64,000 nt of DNA from Salinarchaeum sp. Harcht-Bsk1 (lineage in GTDB: Archaea > Halobacteriota > Halobacteria > Halobacteriales > Salinarchaeaceae): assembly GCF_000403645.1 (NCBI RefSeq), contig NC_021313.1, positions 1,445,014-1,509,013 on the forward strand, written 5' to 3'. The notes under the pieces are model-generated. The model saw only the letters and a program-made list of their open reading frames with translations. It did no database searches and had not been told where the DNA came from. The position numbers and the translations under genes were made by a program. This document shows, in pieces, positions 7,907 to 16,208 of this stretch; position 1 is the stretch's first letter; each line of letters opens with the position of its first letter.

Positions 7907-10840
7907 CTACCCCTTGACGTTGCAGACCGGGAACGTCCGCGCGACCCGATCGCCGATGCCCAGCGCATCCGAGACCCGGACGACCTCGTCGACGTCCTTG
8001 TAGACGCCCGGCGCCTCCTCCGCGATCGTGGCGCCGCTGTCGGCTTTGACGTAGACGTGCTGCTGTTCGCGGAGGTCCGTCTGCACGTCGCCGCCCCAGT
8101 AGTCCTTCTTCGCCTGCGTCCGGCTCATCAATCGTCCGGCGCCGTGGGCCGTCGAGCCGAAGGTACGCGCCATCGACTCCTCGCCGCCCCGGAGGACGTA
8201 GGAGCCCGCGCCCATGCTCCCGGGGATGATGATCGGCTGGCCCACGTCGCGGTACGCGGCGGGGACCTCCTCGCGACCCGCCGGGAACGCGCGGGTCGCG
8301 CCCTTGCGGTGGACGTACAGTTCGCGTTCTTCGGTGGATTCCGCGCGGTCGCGAGGGACCGCGGCGCCGTGCTCGTCGAGGCCGACCTCGTGGACCTCCT
8401 TCTTCGCGATGTTGTGGGCGACGTCGTAGAGGAGCTCCATCTCCATGTCCTCCCAGGAGCGATCGAAGGTCTTCTCGAAGACCTGCCGCACCCGGTGCAT
8501 GATCAGTTGGCGGTTCACCCACGCGAAGTTGATCGCCGCGCACATCGCGCCGTAGTACTCCTCGGCGAGCTGGGAGCCGGCGGGCGCGGCGGCGAGCTCC
8601 CTGTCCGGCAGCTGGTCGAGCAGGCCCTCGTGCGTCTGCTCGATCTTCCGGAGGTAGTCGTTGCAGGTCTGGTGGCCGAGGCCGCGGGAGCCACAGTGGA
8701 TCAGGACGACGATCTGGTTCTCCTCGAGGTCGAAAGAATCGGCCACGTCCTCGCGGTAGACGTCGGTGACGCGCTGGACCTCGAGGAAGTGGTTGCCACT
8801 GCCGAGGCTTCCGACCTGGTTCTTCCCCCGGTTTTTCGCCTTCTGCGTGATCGCGCTGGGATCCGCGTCGGGCCGTCGGCCCTCGTCCTCGCAGTGCAGC
8901 AGGTCGTCCTCGACGCCGAAGCCGTTCTCGACGGCCCACTCGACCCCCCGATCGAGAATCTCGTCGATCGTGTCGACGTCGGTCTCGACGATCCCACCGC
9001 CGCCGAGGCCGCAGGGGACGTTCGCGAACAGGCTCTCGACGAGTTCCTGTTCGTTCCCCTGGATGTCCTCGTAGGTGAGGTCCGTCGTCATCATCCTGAC
9101 GCCGCAGTTCGAGACGACGAACCCGTTCGCAACGAAGTTGTGTGCCGGATGATCGACACCGATATCGTAGACCGTTCGTTCGCCGGCCGGCTCGATCGAT
9201 TCGATGGTAGCATCGACCGAGAGGTCGTCGCCGACGGATAGGGCATCACAGTAGTCGTCGAAGTCGGGAAAATCGAGAGGCGGACGTGGGCGACCGTCGC
9301 GGCCACTCCAGACGCTCCGCTCGATGAACCGATCGTTGATCTCGAACTCTGTCTTGATCTCCGGGACGGGCGTGCCCCCGTCGGCCATCGCCCTGGCCTG
9401 GTCGGCGATGTCGACGCGACGCTCGATCTCGCGTTCCTTCCGCTTGCAGTACTGCAACGCCTTGATCGATTTCCGTCGCTTCGATCGATTGTAGCGGTAG
9501 CCGACCGTGGAGAAGAACTGGATCAGATTCTGGGAGTCGTTCTTGATCCCCAGGCGGAGTCGTTCGGTTTCTCGGTCTGCACTGGAGTCCGTCTCGAACC
9601 GTTCGATCGGGTTCGTCTCGATACCGAGGTCCGCGAGGAAGCTCGCGAGGTCGATCAGGAACTGCTCGGCGGCATCTGCGTGCTCGGCGACCCTCGTCTG
9701 GGAAACTTTCGGGCAGTATAGATTCTTGTCGTGCTGGGCAGCGGGCGCGTTCATCTCTGCCCCGAAGTACGCTGACGCGTAGAGCGCCTGTTGCCACGTG
9801 GCGAGGCGGTCGAAGTACTCGGGAGTGGTGAAGTCCGACTCGATCTTCCGGCCGTCGGGTGCACCAAGCTTCAACAGGAGCTGCTGGAACGCCTTCGAGG
9901 AGCCACGGACACTGTACTCCGTCGCCTCGAACTGGTTCCCGTTCACCTCGTGGGAGCGATCGCGCTCGTAGATCTTCGACGGCGTGAATCCGATCGCGCG
10001 AATGTCGTCCTGAATCGACGCAAGGTCCTCCGGATCGCCGTAGAACCACGTCTGTCCGCCGGCACCGATCGCTCCGTCGCCGGTGTGAAAGCCCACGAGC
10101 TTGAGCAGTCGGTGAAACGCGTCGTCGGTCGATCGAAGCGGGAGGAGATCCCTGTCCGTGAGCGCCCGTACGAGCTGGGGGTTATCGTCTTCGAAGTCGG
10201 ACTCGTCGAGAAGCGTGAACGCCTCGGGCTCCTTGTCCTCGATACCACGGAACGGCTGGAGTCGAACCTCGTCGCCGACGGCGAGATCCTCGACATCGAC
10301 CATGCCATCATGCGTGGAGATCGGGTGGTCGGCCGTCGCCTCGATCACGTCGCCCGTGTCGGTCTCGATCTCGTAGACTGTGGCCCCGTCGCGCTCGGTA
10401 AACAGCCTGATGTCGGCGGATTCGAGGTTGCCGTCGGCCACAATTGCACGCTCCTCCTCGAACCGGTCGCGTAGCTCCTCGATCGGCACGCTCCGACCGT
10501 ACTCCAGGAGCACTTCCGTATCGCCCGGCAAGCAGTTGATGTCGTAGCCCACCGCTCCCGGCGAGATGCAGCCGTCCTCGGCGTCCATCGCGCCCACGCC
10601 ACCGACCGGGAAGCCGTAGCCCTGGTGTCCGTCGGGCATGCAGATCGCGTGGCTCGTGATCCCGGGGAGGTTGGTCGTGTTTGTGAGCTGCTGGAGGGTC
10701 TTGTCGTCGGAGATCTCCTCGAGCAGCGCCTCGCTGGCGAAGACCCGTGCGGGGACCCGCATGTCGCCGGACTGCGGGATCTCCCAGACGTACTCCTCGA
10801 CCTGCTCCAGGGTGATCCCGTCGGCGTCGAAGGTGGTCAT
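7907..10840 (-). CDS. rtcB: RtcB tRNA-splicing RNA ligase precursor with intein
   Basis: RNA ligase joining 2',3'-cyclic phosphate and 5'-OH ends after archaeal tRNA intron removal, using GTP and Mn. The precursor is 977 residues: N-extein 1-102, intein 103-578, C-extein 579-977, leaving a 501-residue mature enzyme, the usual size. The intein splits the metal-site motif GYDIN|CGVRM just before its catalytic Cys. Downstream are conserved HCGSRGLGHQ, GSLGSGNHF and GSMGAGSYVLRG with the guanylylated-His region AHGAGR. The frame runs upstream to 10930, but MTTFDADG at 10840 is the natural start. Confidence 0.95.
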   Translation of the reverse strand: MTTFDADGITLEQVEEYVWEIPQSGDMRVPARVFASEALLEEISDDKTLQQLTNTTNLPGITSHAICMPDGHQGYGFPVGGVGAMDAEDGCISPGAVGYDINCLPGDTEVLLEYGRSVPIEELRDRFEEERAIVADGNLESADIRLFTERDGATVYEIETDTGDVIEATADHPISTHDGMVDVEDLAVGDEVRLQPFRGIEDKEPEAFTLLDESDFEDDNPQLVRALTDRDLLPLRSTDDAFHRLLKLVGFHTGDGAIGAGGQTWFYGDPEDLASIQDDIRAIGFTPSKIYERDRSHEVNGNQFEATEYSVRGSSKAFQQLLLKLGAPDGRKIESDFTTPEYFDRLATWQQALYASAYFGAEMNAPAAQHDKNLYCPKVSQTRVAEHADAAEQFLIDLASFLADLGIETNPIERFETDSSADRETERLRLGIKNDSQNLIQFFSTVGYRYNRSKRRKSIKALQYCKRKEREIERRVDIADQARAMADGGTPVPEIKTEFEINDRFIERSVWSGRDGRPRPPLDFPDFDDYCDALSVGDDLSVDATIESIEPAGERTVYDIGVDHPAHNFVANGFVVSNCGVRMMTTDLTYEDIQGNEQELVESLFANVPCGLGGGGIVETDVDTIDEILDRGVEWAVENGFGVEDDLLHCEDEGRRPDADPSAITQKAKNRGKNQVGSLGSGNHFLEVQRVTDVYREDVADSFDLEENQIVVLIHCGSRGLGHQTCNDYLRKIEQTHEGLLDQLPDRELAAAPAGSQLAEEYYGAMCAAINFAWVNRQLIMHRVRQVFEKTFDRSWEDMEMELLYDVAHNIAKKEVHEVGLDEHGAAVPRDRAESTEERELYVHRKGATRAFPAGREEVPAAYRDVGQPIIIPGSMGAGSYVLRGGEESMARTFGSTAHGAGRLMSRTQAKKDYWGGDVQTDLREQQHVYVKADSGATIAEEAPGVYKDVDEVVRVSDALGIGDRVARTFPVCNVKG
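9107..10534 (-). other. Intein in RtcB with LAGLIDADG homing endonuclease
   Basis: In-frame 476-residue insert. It begins CLPGDTEVLLEYG (block A), has TADHPISTHDG (block B) and ends HNFVANGFVVSN before the +1 Cys. Two dodecapeptide-like endonuclease motifs are visible: LLKLVGFHTGDGAIG and LYASAYFGAEMN. Splicing residues Cys1, the block B His, the final Asn and Cys+1 are present. The penultimate residue is Ser, not the common His. It sits at the active-site position where RtcB inteins are known in other archaea. Confidence 0.93.
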
Positions 10841-11175
10841 GCCTAGAACTCCGCTCGTGATCCGGGTTAAGGTTACGCAGTGACGGGTCGAGGTCGAGCG
10901 TTGGAGTTGTTGGCTGGTCCGGCACTGCAACCACCTTCGGATTCCGGGAGATCAAAGATTTCCGCCGTCGCGGCTTCCGCTACGACAGCCACCTCCCGCC
11001 GACCGATCTAACTCGCCAAGAGACATTTCTGCTCGCTACGCTGCGCGGGCTGTGTCTCTTGAAACCGGGTCACCCTGCCTTGCAGTGCGGCTTCACACAC
11101 GGAGCGATTAAGTAACACGGGCGAGGGGAGTGACTCGGAAGAACCCTCGGGCTACGCTAAGATTCAGGCTGAGAG
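10841..11175. other. Intergenic stretch with one repeat-family hairpin fragment
   Basis: No gene seen. The stretch 11017-11061 forms a stem CAAGAGACA/TGTCTCTTG around CTGCTCGCTACGCTGCGCGG. It closely matches 39864-39906 in element D (GAGAGACGTTCCTGCTCGC...), so it is probably a detached piece of the same repeat family. A TTAAGTAAC-like AT patch lies at 11108-11116. Confidence 0.5.
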
Positions 11176-11877
11176 TCAGCCCCAACTGTTGTACAACTGT
11201 TCCGTATAATCGAGCACCATCTCGAAGTGCTGTTCTTGCGGTTCTGCGGAGTCGTCGTACGGCTCGACGACAACGTTCACCATTAGGTTGCCTTGGAGTA
11301 GAAGCGTGTTCGCCCGGTTAGCGACCGGTTCTGCTCCGAGAGCAGCGATGCCTTCCTCCCCGTAGGACAGTTCTTGGAAGTTCAGGTACTCTTCACCGGC
11401 CGGCTCGATCGAGTTACGGGTTAGCTGATACCCGTCTGCTGCTAGCTCGGGCTCTTTGAATAGGACCGCAATCTGTTTGAAGAACAGGTCCTCGCCGTTG
11501 ATGAATTGCCAGTGAGTAATGCCGTGCAGATTTTCCTGGTCGAACCCCGAGTTGCTTCCATCGGTCGTTCGCCTTGTGTCTTCTTCCCACTGCTCACCGA
11601 CCTCACTTGGTTCGAGCAACAGATCGCTCGCAGGTGGTTCCACCGTCGTGAACGGTCCGCCACCAGTCTCGCCTCCGGAACCCTCCTGTCCACCGCTATC
11701 AGTTCCGGTGTCGGAACTACCGTCGGTACTGGAATCGGTGGTTCCGGAACTACCGTCACTGTCACCGTTGCCGGCGTCACTGTCGTCGGTATCGTTCGAA
11801 CCAATGATACCGGAGCATCCTGCAAGTGCTGCTGTCGTACCGGTAACTGTCGTGGCAAGGAAGGTTCGTCGATCCAT
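11176..11877 (-). CDS. TAT-exported lipoprotein, unknown function
   Basis: A 233-residue secreted lipoprotein. The N-terminus MDRRTFLATTVTGTTAALAGC has the twin-arginine motif and a lipobox with Cys21. An Asp/Ser/Gly-rich linker follows (about 25-75) and then a folded domain of about 150 residues (SEVGEQWEEDTRR ... LLLQGNLMVNVVVEP). Similar domains occur in haloarchaeal surface lipoproteins of no known function. The frame extends to 12051, but ATG 11877 starts exactly at the signal. The AT-rich stretch 11885-11945 holds its promoter. Confidence 0.8.
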   Translation of the reverse strand: MDRRTFLATTVTGTTAALAGCSGIIGSNDTDDSDAGNGDSDGSSGTTDSSTDGSSDTGTDSGGQEGSGGETGGGPFTTVEPPASDLLLEPSEVGEQWEEDTRRTTDGSNSGFDQENLHGITHWQFINGEDLFFKQIAVLFKEPELAADGYQLTRNSIEPAGEEYLNFQELSYGEEGIAALGAEPVANRANTLLLQGNLMVNVVVEPYDDSAEPQEQHFEMVLDYTEQLYNSWG

Positions 11878-11949
11878 TGGTGCTGTCAATGAACATGAAT
11901 CTCCCCTATTTGTAAGTATGTGATTCAATATATTCTGCTTCAAGACACG

Positions 11950-12285
11950 AGCGGATTGCGCCTTCCAGTCCCACCCGGTGATCTTCTGATAGATCTCGAA
12001 GCCTCGGTGGACCACGTCGGCGCGCGCTGCGCAGGCTGCGAGCCCTCCCACGGGCGAGCAGCCGAGCGAGCTACGCGCGAGGGATGAGCAGCGCAGCGAG
12101 GGAGCGCTAGCGACTGAGTGAGCAGCACAAGCGGTTGGGGAGGGCCGAGGTGCGGTGGGTGGGACTTCGAAAGGGGCAGTTCGCTCCGCTCGCGCGACTC
12201 GCTTCGCGGTTCACTCGCTCACTGCGTTCGCTCGTTGCAGTGCTTACTTCACCGGGCTTCCCGGAGCGACCTGGGCTTTCGGAGG
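11950..12285. repeat. Structured intergenic element, copy A
   Basis: Left end TTCCAGTCCCACCCGG (about 11964-11979), then GGTGGACCACGTCGGCGCGC, GCGCGAGGGATGAGCAGCGC and CGGTTGGGGAGG, as in copies B, D and E. The right hairpin starts at CGAAAGGGGC (12168-12177) and closes at 12263-12281 (GGAGCGACCTGGGCTTTCG). Base CGAAAG/CTTTCG and tip TCGCTCC/GGAGCGA pair. The left hairpin of other copies appears truncated here by the lipoprotein promoter. Confidence 0.75.
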
Positions 12286-12369
12286 CCTTCGATACACCAC
12301 TCGATAGACCAACCGCTCTTCGGGCGCAGAAAGCAGAAGAAACCGAAACCGCAGATTACGTAACCGCGT

Positions 12370-13266
12370 TCAGAGCAGCCCCGTCTTCTGGAGCTTCATC
12401 AGGTCCTCGGTGTCGAGGGTCTCGCCGTCCTTGAACTTCTGGTAGATCTCTTCGGCCTCCTCCTTGGCGTCCTCCTTCTTCTCCTGGCGCTCGGTCTTGC
12501 GCTCCTCCTCCTCTTCCTTGTCGAGCTCGCGCAGACGCTTCTGGACGCGGACGAAGTCCTCGTGGTGGCGGTCGGCGGCTTCCTGGGCCTCGACGAACAG
12601 CTCGTGCATCTCGTCGGCCTCGTCGCGGATGTCGTCGGCCTCGCGGTAGGCCTCGATCATCTCGTTGTGGTGCTCCTGGGCCTCGTCGGCCAGGGTGGTC
12701 ACCTTGCGGTGGTGCTTGGAGGCCTCGGAACGGACCTGTTCGGCGCGCTCCTTGAGCTCCTCGAGGTCGCCGGAGTTCTCGAGCTTCTCCTTGCGCGCCT
12801 GGTACTCCTCGCGCTTCTCCTCGATCTGCTCGATGAGTTCGCGCTCGTCCTCGGAGCTGAGTACCTCGGTCTGCTGCTTGAACTCGAGGTCCTCGATCTC
12901 CTCTTCGAGCTGGTCGAGGGACTTGCCGTCCTCGAGTTCGAGGTCCTCCTTCTCGTCGTCGACCTTGTCGAAGAGCTCGTTGGCCTTGGCGTTGAGCTCG
13001 TTGCGCTGTTCCTTGTGGGACTGGACCAGCTCGTTGAGCTCGTCGCGGCGCTCGCGGTGTTCCTGGGCCTCGTCGACCTTCTCACGCGTGGCCGCGTTGA
13101 GGTCGTCGCGCTTGCCGGCCCGCTCGGAGGCCATCTGGTTGAGTTCGTTGCGCCGGTCTCGCAGCTGTCCGGCTCGTTTGATCAGTTCGCCCTTCGACTC
13201 GGACTCGAGGTCCTCGTCGGTAAGTTCGATGTTATCCGCGTCGTCGAGTGTGTCTACGTCTGCCAT
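12370..13266 (-). CDS. COG1340-type archaeal coiled-coil protein
   Basis: A 298-residue soluble protein that is almost entirely long heptad helix, very rich in Glu, Lys, Arg and Asp (RDRRNELNQMASERAGKRDD; EAQEHRERRDELNELVQSHK). It matches the conserved archaeal phosphoserine-phosphatase-neighbour coiled-coil family (COG1340). A short C-terminal tail (YQKFKDGETLDTEDLMKLQK) is typical of the family. Proposed roles are structural or in nucleic-acid handling; none is proven. The start at ATG 13266 is preferred over the frame's extension to 13461. Confidence 0.85.
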   Translation of the reverse strand: MADVDTLDDADNIELTDEDLESESKGELIKRAGQLRDRRNELNQMASERAGKRDDLNAATREKVDEAQEHRERRDELNELVQSHKEQRNELNAKANELFDKVDDEKEDLELEDGKSLDQLEEEIEDLEFKQQTEVLSSEDERELIEQIEEKREEYQARKEKLENSGDLEELKERAEQVRSEASKHHRKVTTLADEAQEHHNEMIEAYREADDIRDEADEMHELFVEAQEAADRHHEDFVRVQKRLRELDKEEEEERKTERQEKKEDAKEEAEEIYQKFKDGETLDTEDLMKLQKTGLL

Positions 13267-13603
13267 GTGTTCGATCGTGCCTCTGTGCCATACTGCACTG
13301 GGAGGTGGCGGCGCTCCGGAAGGTAACGACCCACCACAAGGAGTTCGTGTCGTTCTTCCGCGAGCGATACCACCGATGCGCCAGTGACGTTCTGGGTACC
13401 CACACCTATCGTGGGGCCATTTGTAAAGGTACCGGTGAATTCGCGTGAAAACGGCTAGCACGGGCCCGCTACCGCCGTGTTAGGCCGACACACGGTCGTG
13501 CTTGACGTACGTCATGCCCCCGGAGCGACCCGAGCAGGCACGGTCGTCGTGGCCGGCGTCATCACACCGGCTGGCTGCGACAGCACCCGCGTCGTCCCCC
13601 GAT

Positions 13604-13687
13604 GAGCACGTGCTCGGCACTCGAGAGCACGTATTCGGCCCTCGAAAGCAGAAAATCGGCGCTCGAAAGCACCCATTCGGCGCGAGT
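13604..13687. repeat. 21-bp minisatellite, four units
   Basis: Four consecutive 21-bp units at 13604, 13625, 13646 and 13667, each near GAGCACGTATTCGGCCCTCGA. The units diverge in the middle while keeping TCGGC and CTCGA. It lies 46 bp beyond the 3' end of the GH2-like gene. The rest of the 13267-13733 gap holds the promoter side of the coiled-coil gene and no other recognisable feature. Confidence 0.85.
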
Positions 13688-13733
13688 GTACGTAATCGAC
13701 ACTCGAGACCCCCGGCGGGCCGCCCACGGCAGG

Positions 13734-15623
13734 TCACCAGATCGTGAGATCGTAGGAGTTCGTCACCGTCCCCTCGTCGATCCGGAACTCCAGCGTCAGG
13801 CGATCCGCGGCGTCGGGCACGTCGACTGCCCCGCCGTCGGCGCGCTCCCAGGGGCCGACGGTCACGTCCGTCGCACCGTTGCGCCCGCCCGCGGTCCAGG
13901 CGAGTTCGCCGGTGTACTCCGTCGCCGTGTCGTTACAGAGCGTGATCCCGACGGAGCTGCCGCCGCGTGGCGGGCCGTCGAGCACCGCCTGCAGCGGCAT
14001 GAACCCGCGGGCGACGCCGTGGAACCCGGCCTTCCGCTCGCCCTCGGCGTCGAGGATCCCCATGCCGCCGGAGACGTCGGCGTCCTGCAGCGAATCGAGG
14101 ACGAGCGTGCCGACGCCGTTCCGCCGGAGCGCGTCGAGCACCGTGCGGACGGTCCGCGCCTGCTCGGCCTGGGTGGCGTCGGGATCGCCCGCCGCGCCCG
14201 CCGAGAAGTGGCCGCGGTCGAGCCCCGCGGCGTGGCCGTCGCCGGGGCGCGAGAGCGAGCCCGCCCCGAAACTCCCGACGACGTCGCCGACCTCGGGGAA
14301 CTGCTCGAGGAGCCACTCCGCGTCCGTCGCCTCTAGGTACTCCCACCCGGGGTAGGCGTGGACGGCGTCCGCGTCGGTGCCGGGCGGTCCGGTGACCGGG
14401 AAGACGATCGAATCGGCGGGCAGCGAGCCCGCGAGGGCCTCGGCACCCGCCGAATCGTAGTCCGATCGCCAGGCCCGCCAGCGGAACTTCAGCTTGTCGA
14501 GCGTGCCGCCGCCGAGCCCGCCGTAGGGATCGGCCGGATCGTCGTGGACGCCCCAGGCGACCAGGCTCGGGTGGTTCCCGCGCGAGGCCGCGAGCGCACG
14601 AGCGAGGTTCCGCCCGCGCTCCACGTCGATCGGCCCCGCAGCGTCCGGGCCGGAGCCGTCGGGCCCGACGATCGGGAGGTCCTGCCAGTAGAGGAGGCCG
14701 GCCTCGTCACAGGCCTCGGCGAGTCGCTTCGTGGGGACGTGGCCCCGTGCTCTCACGAGCGTCGCGTTCGCGTCGAGCGCGTTCTCGACGACGGTCTCTG
14801 GATCCGCGTTGGGTGGGACCGTGACCCCCCGGGGTCGGTGCCGGGCGCCGTTGAGCAGGAACTCGCCGCCCTCGCGCTCGACGTCGACGAGGCCGGTCGT
14901 CGCGCTCCGCTCGTGGGCGTCCAGTTTCGCGCGGACGGTATAGCGGGGCTGCTCGCCGAGGTCGTAGGGCCACCAGCGCTGCTCGTTCCGAACCTGGACG
15001 GAACCCTCCGCGCGGACCCGCTCGCCAGCGTCGGCCGAGACCGCCAACCGCTCCATCGACCCGCTGGCGCGGAAGCCTTCGGGTCGCAACGAGAGCGTCA
15101 GCCGATCGTCGATCGGTTTCGCCGCGTCGATCAGCGCGGAGACCTCGATCGTGGGCTCCTCGCCGTCGAGGTCGCCCCGCACCGTGAGATCGTGGACGTA
15201 GACGGGCGGCACGGCCTCGACCTCGACGCCGCCGCGGATCGACGGGACGCGGGCGCTCGCAGGCACCCGGCCCGTGTCCTCGATCCCGCCGAAGCGATCC
15301 TCTGCCGACCGGCAGACCACGACCAGTTCGTTCTCCTCCATCGGCGAGAACGGCGCCCGGATCGGCGCCGCCCAATCGCCGCGGACCAGCTGCTGGCCGT
15401 TCAAATACACCGTCGCCGTCGCGTACACGCCCTCGATCGTCAACAATCCGCGCTCGACGTCCGCCGATCGCGGATCGGCGAAGCGCGTCCGGTAGGCGAC
15501 CGCGTCCGCTCCTGCAAGCGAGGAGGGCCGCCCCGGCACCGCCACGCGCTCCCAGGACGCCGGCTCCGGCGGTCCCTCGCCCCCGACCTCGTCGACGACC
15601 GCTCCCTGCCACTCGAACTCCAT
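13734..15623 (-). CDS. Glycoside hydrolase family 2-like protein lacking the usual NE motif
   Basis: A 629-residue soluble protein with the GH2 layout: an N-terminal jelly-roll sugar-binding domain (about 40-150; TVYLNGQQLVRGDWAAPIRA), an Ig-like domain (about 160-260), then a TIM-barrel-like domain starting FLLNGARHRPRGVTVPPNAD. The barrel segment NHPSLVAWGVHDDP (350-363) sits where active GH2 enzymes have NHPSxxxWxxxNE, and the acid/base Glu is replaced. No signal peptide is seen. It may be a catalytically dead or altered carbohydrate-binding relative. Annotation as an active glycosidase is not supported. Confidence 0.7.
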   Translation of the reverse strand: MEFEWQGAVVDEVGGEGPPEPASWERVAVPGRPSSLAGADAVAYRTRFADPRSADVERGLLTIEGVYATATVYLNGQQLVRGDWAAPIRAPFSPMEENELVVVCRSAEDRFGGIEDTGRVPASARVPSIRGGVEVEAVPPVYVHDLTVRGDLDGEEPTIEVSALIDAAKPIDDRLTLSLRPEGFRASGSMERLAVSADAGERVRAEGSVQVRNEQRWWPYDLGEQPRYTVRAKLDAHERSATTGLVDVEREGGEFLLNGARHRPRGVTVPPNADPETVVENALDANATLVRARGHVPTKRLAEACDEAGLLYWQDLPIVGPDGSGPDAAGPIDVERGRNLARALAASRGNHPSLVAWGVHDDPADPYGGLGGGTLDKLKFRWRAWRSDYDSAGAEALAGSLPADSIVFPVTGPPGTDADAVHAYPGWEYLEATDAEWLLEQFPEVGDVVGSFGAGSLSRPGDGHAAGLDRGHFSAGAAGDPDATQAEQARTVRTVLDALRRNGVGTLVLDSLQDADVSGGMGILDAEGERKAGFHGVARGFMPLQAVLDGPPRGGSSVGITLCNDTATEYTGELAWTAGGRNGATDVTVGPWERADGGAVDVPDAADRLTLEFRIDEGTVTNSYDLTIW

Positions 15624-15742
15624 TCGATGGTGGGGACACGCCCATCCCTCAAAAATGGACCGCCACTGAACGCAGTGTTTGCTGGTGTTGGTGGTTGTTC
15701 TGGAGTGATTGTGATGGGCAGTTCGACCGCGACGACAGCGAT

Positions 15743-16156
15743 CGGAAGCCCCCTCCCGCTCGACCGGCCGCGGCTCGCTGCGCGCTTCCCTCGCTACCGA
15801 TGGTCGCTCGGTCCAGAGCTTACGTCGCCGGGGCCGGGTCGACCGGTCGGCCCCTTCCGGAGCCCCACCCGGGGAGCTTCCCTAATCCTCAGAAACCCCG
15901 GTGGAGGTGCCGTGGCGCGCGTTTCGCGGCTGTGTCAACAGCCGCGTAGCGTGCGAGGGACGAGCAGCGCAGTGGTGAGCGAAGCGAACCCGAGCAGCGC
16001 AGGAGGTTGGGGAGGACTGAGGATGCGGTCGGGTGGGACTTCGAAAGGGGCCGGACTCTCGGCGGTCCCCGGGCGACGCAAGCACCGCAGCCGACCAACG
16101 GGAGGCGAGGAGCGCAGCGAGCCCCGGGATTCCGAGCGTTCGGGGGCTTTCGGAGG
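15743..16156. repeat. Structured intergenic element, copy B
   Basis: Left hairpin arms are 15743-15765 (CGGAAGCCCCCTCCCGCTCG...) and 15837-15859 (...GGTCGGCCCCTTCCG). The centre contains GCGAGGGACGAGCAGCGCAG and GGTTGGGGAGGACTGAGG. The right hairpin runs from CGAAAGGGGCCGG at 16042 to CCGAGCGTTCGGGGGCTTTC ending near 16151. It fills the gap between the MutS-like stop and the GH2-like start. Only an AT-richer promoter-like stretch (15624-15740) remains beside it. Confidence 0.78.
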
Positions 16157-16208
16157 GCGCAACCCCACCAGCACTCTCACGACGCAGACCTGCCGCAACT
16201 TTCGTCAA

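Noticed and set aside
9107-10534. LAGLIDADG sequence as a separate gene or group I intron in rtcB
   Set aside because: The insert is in frame, starts with Cys, ends with Asn before Cys and has intein blocks A, B, F and G, so it is an intein within one polypeptide.
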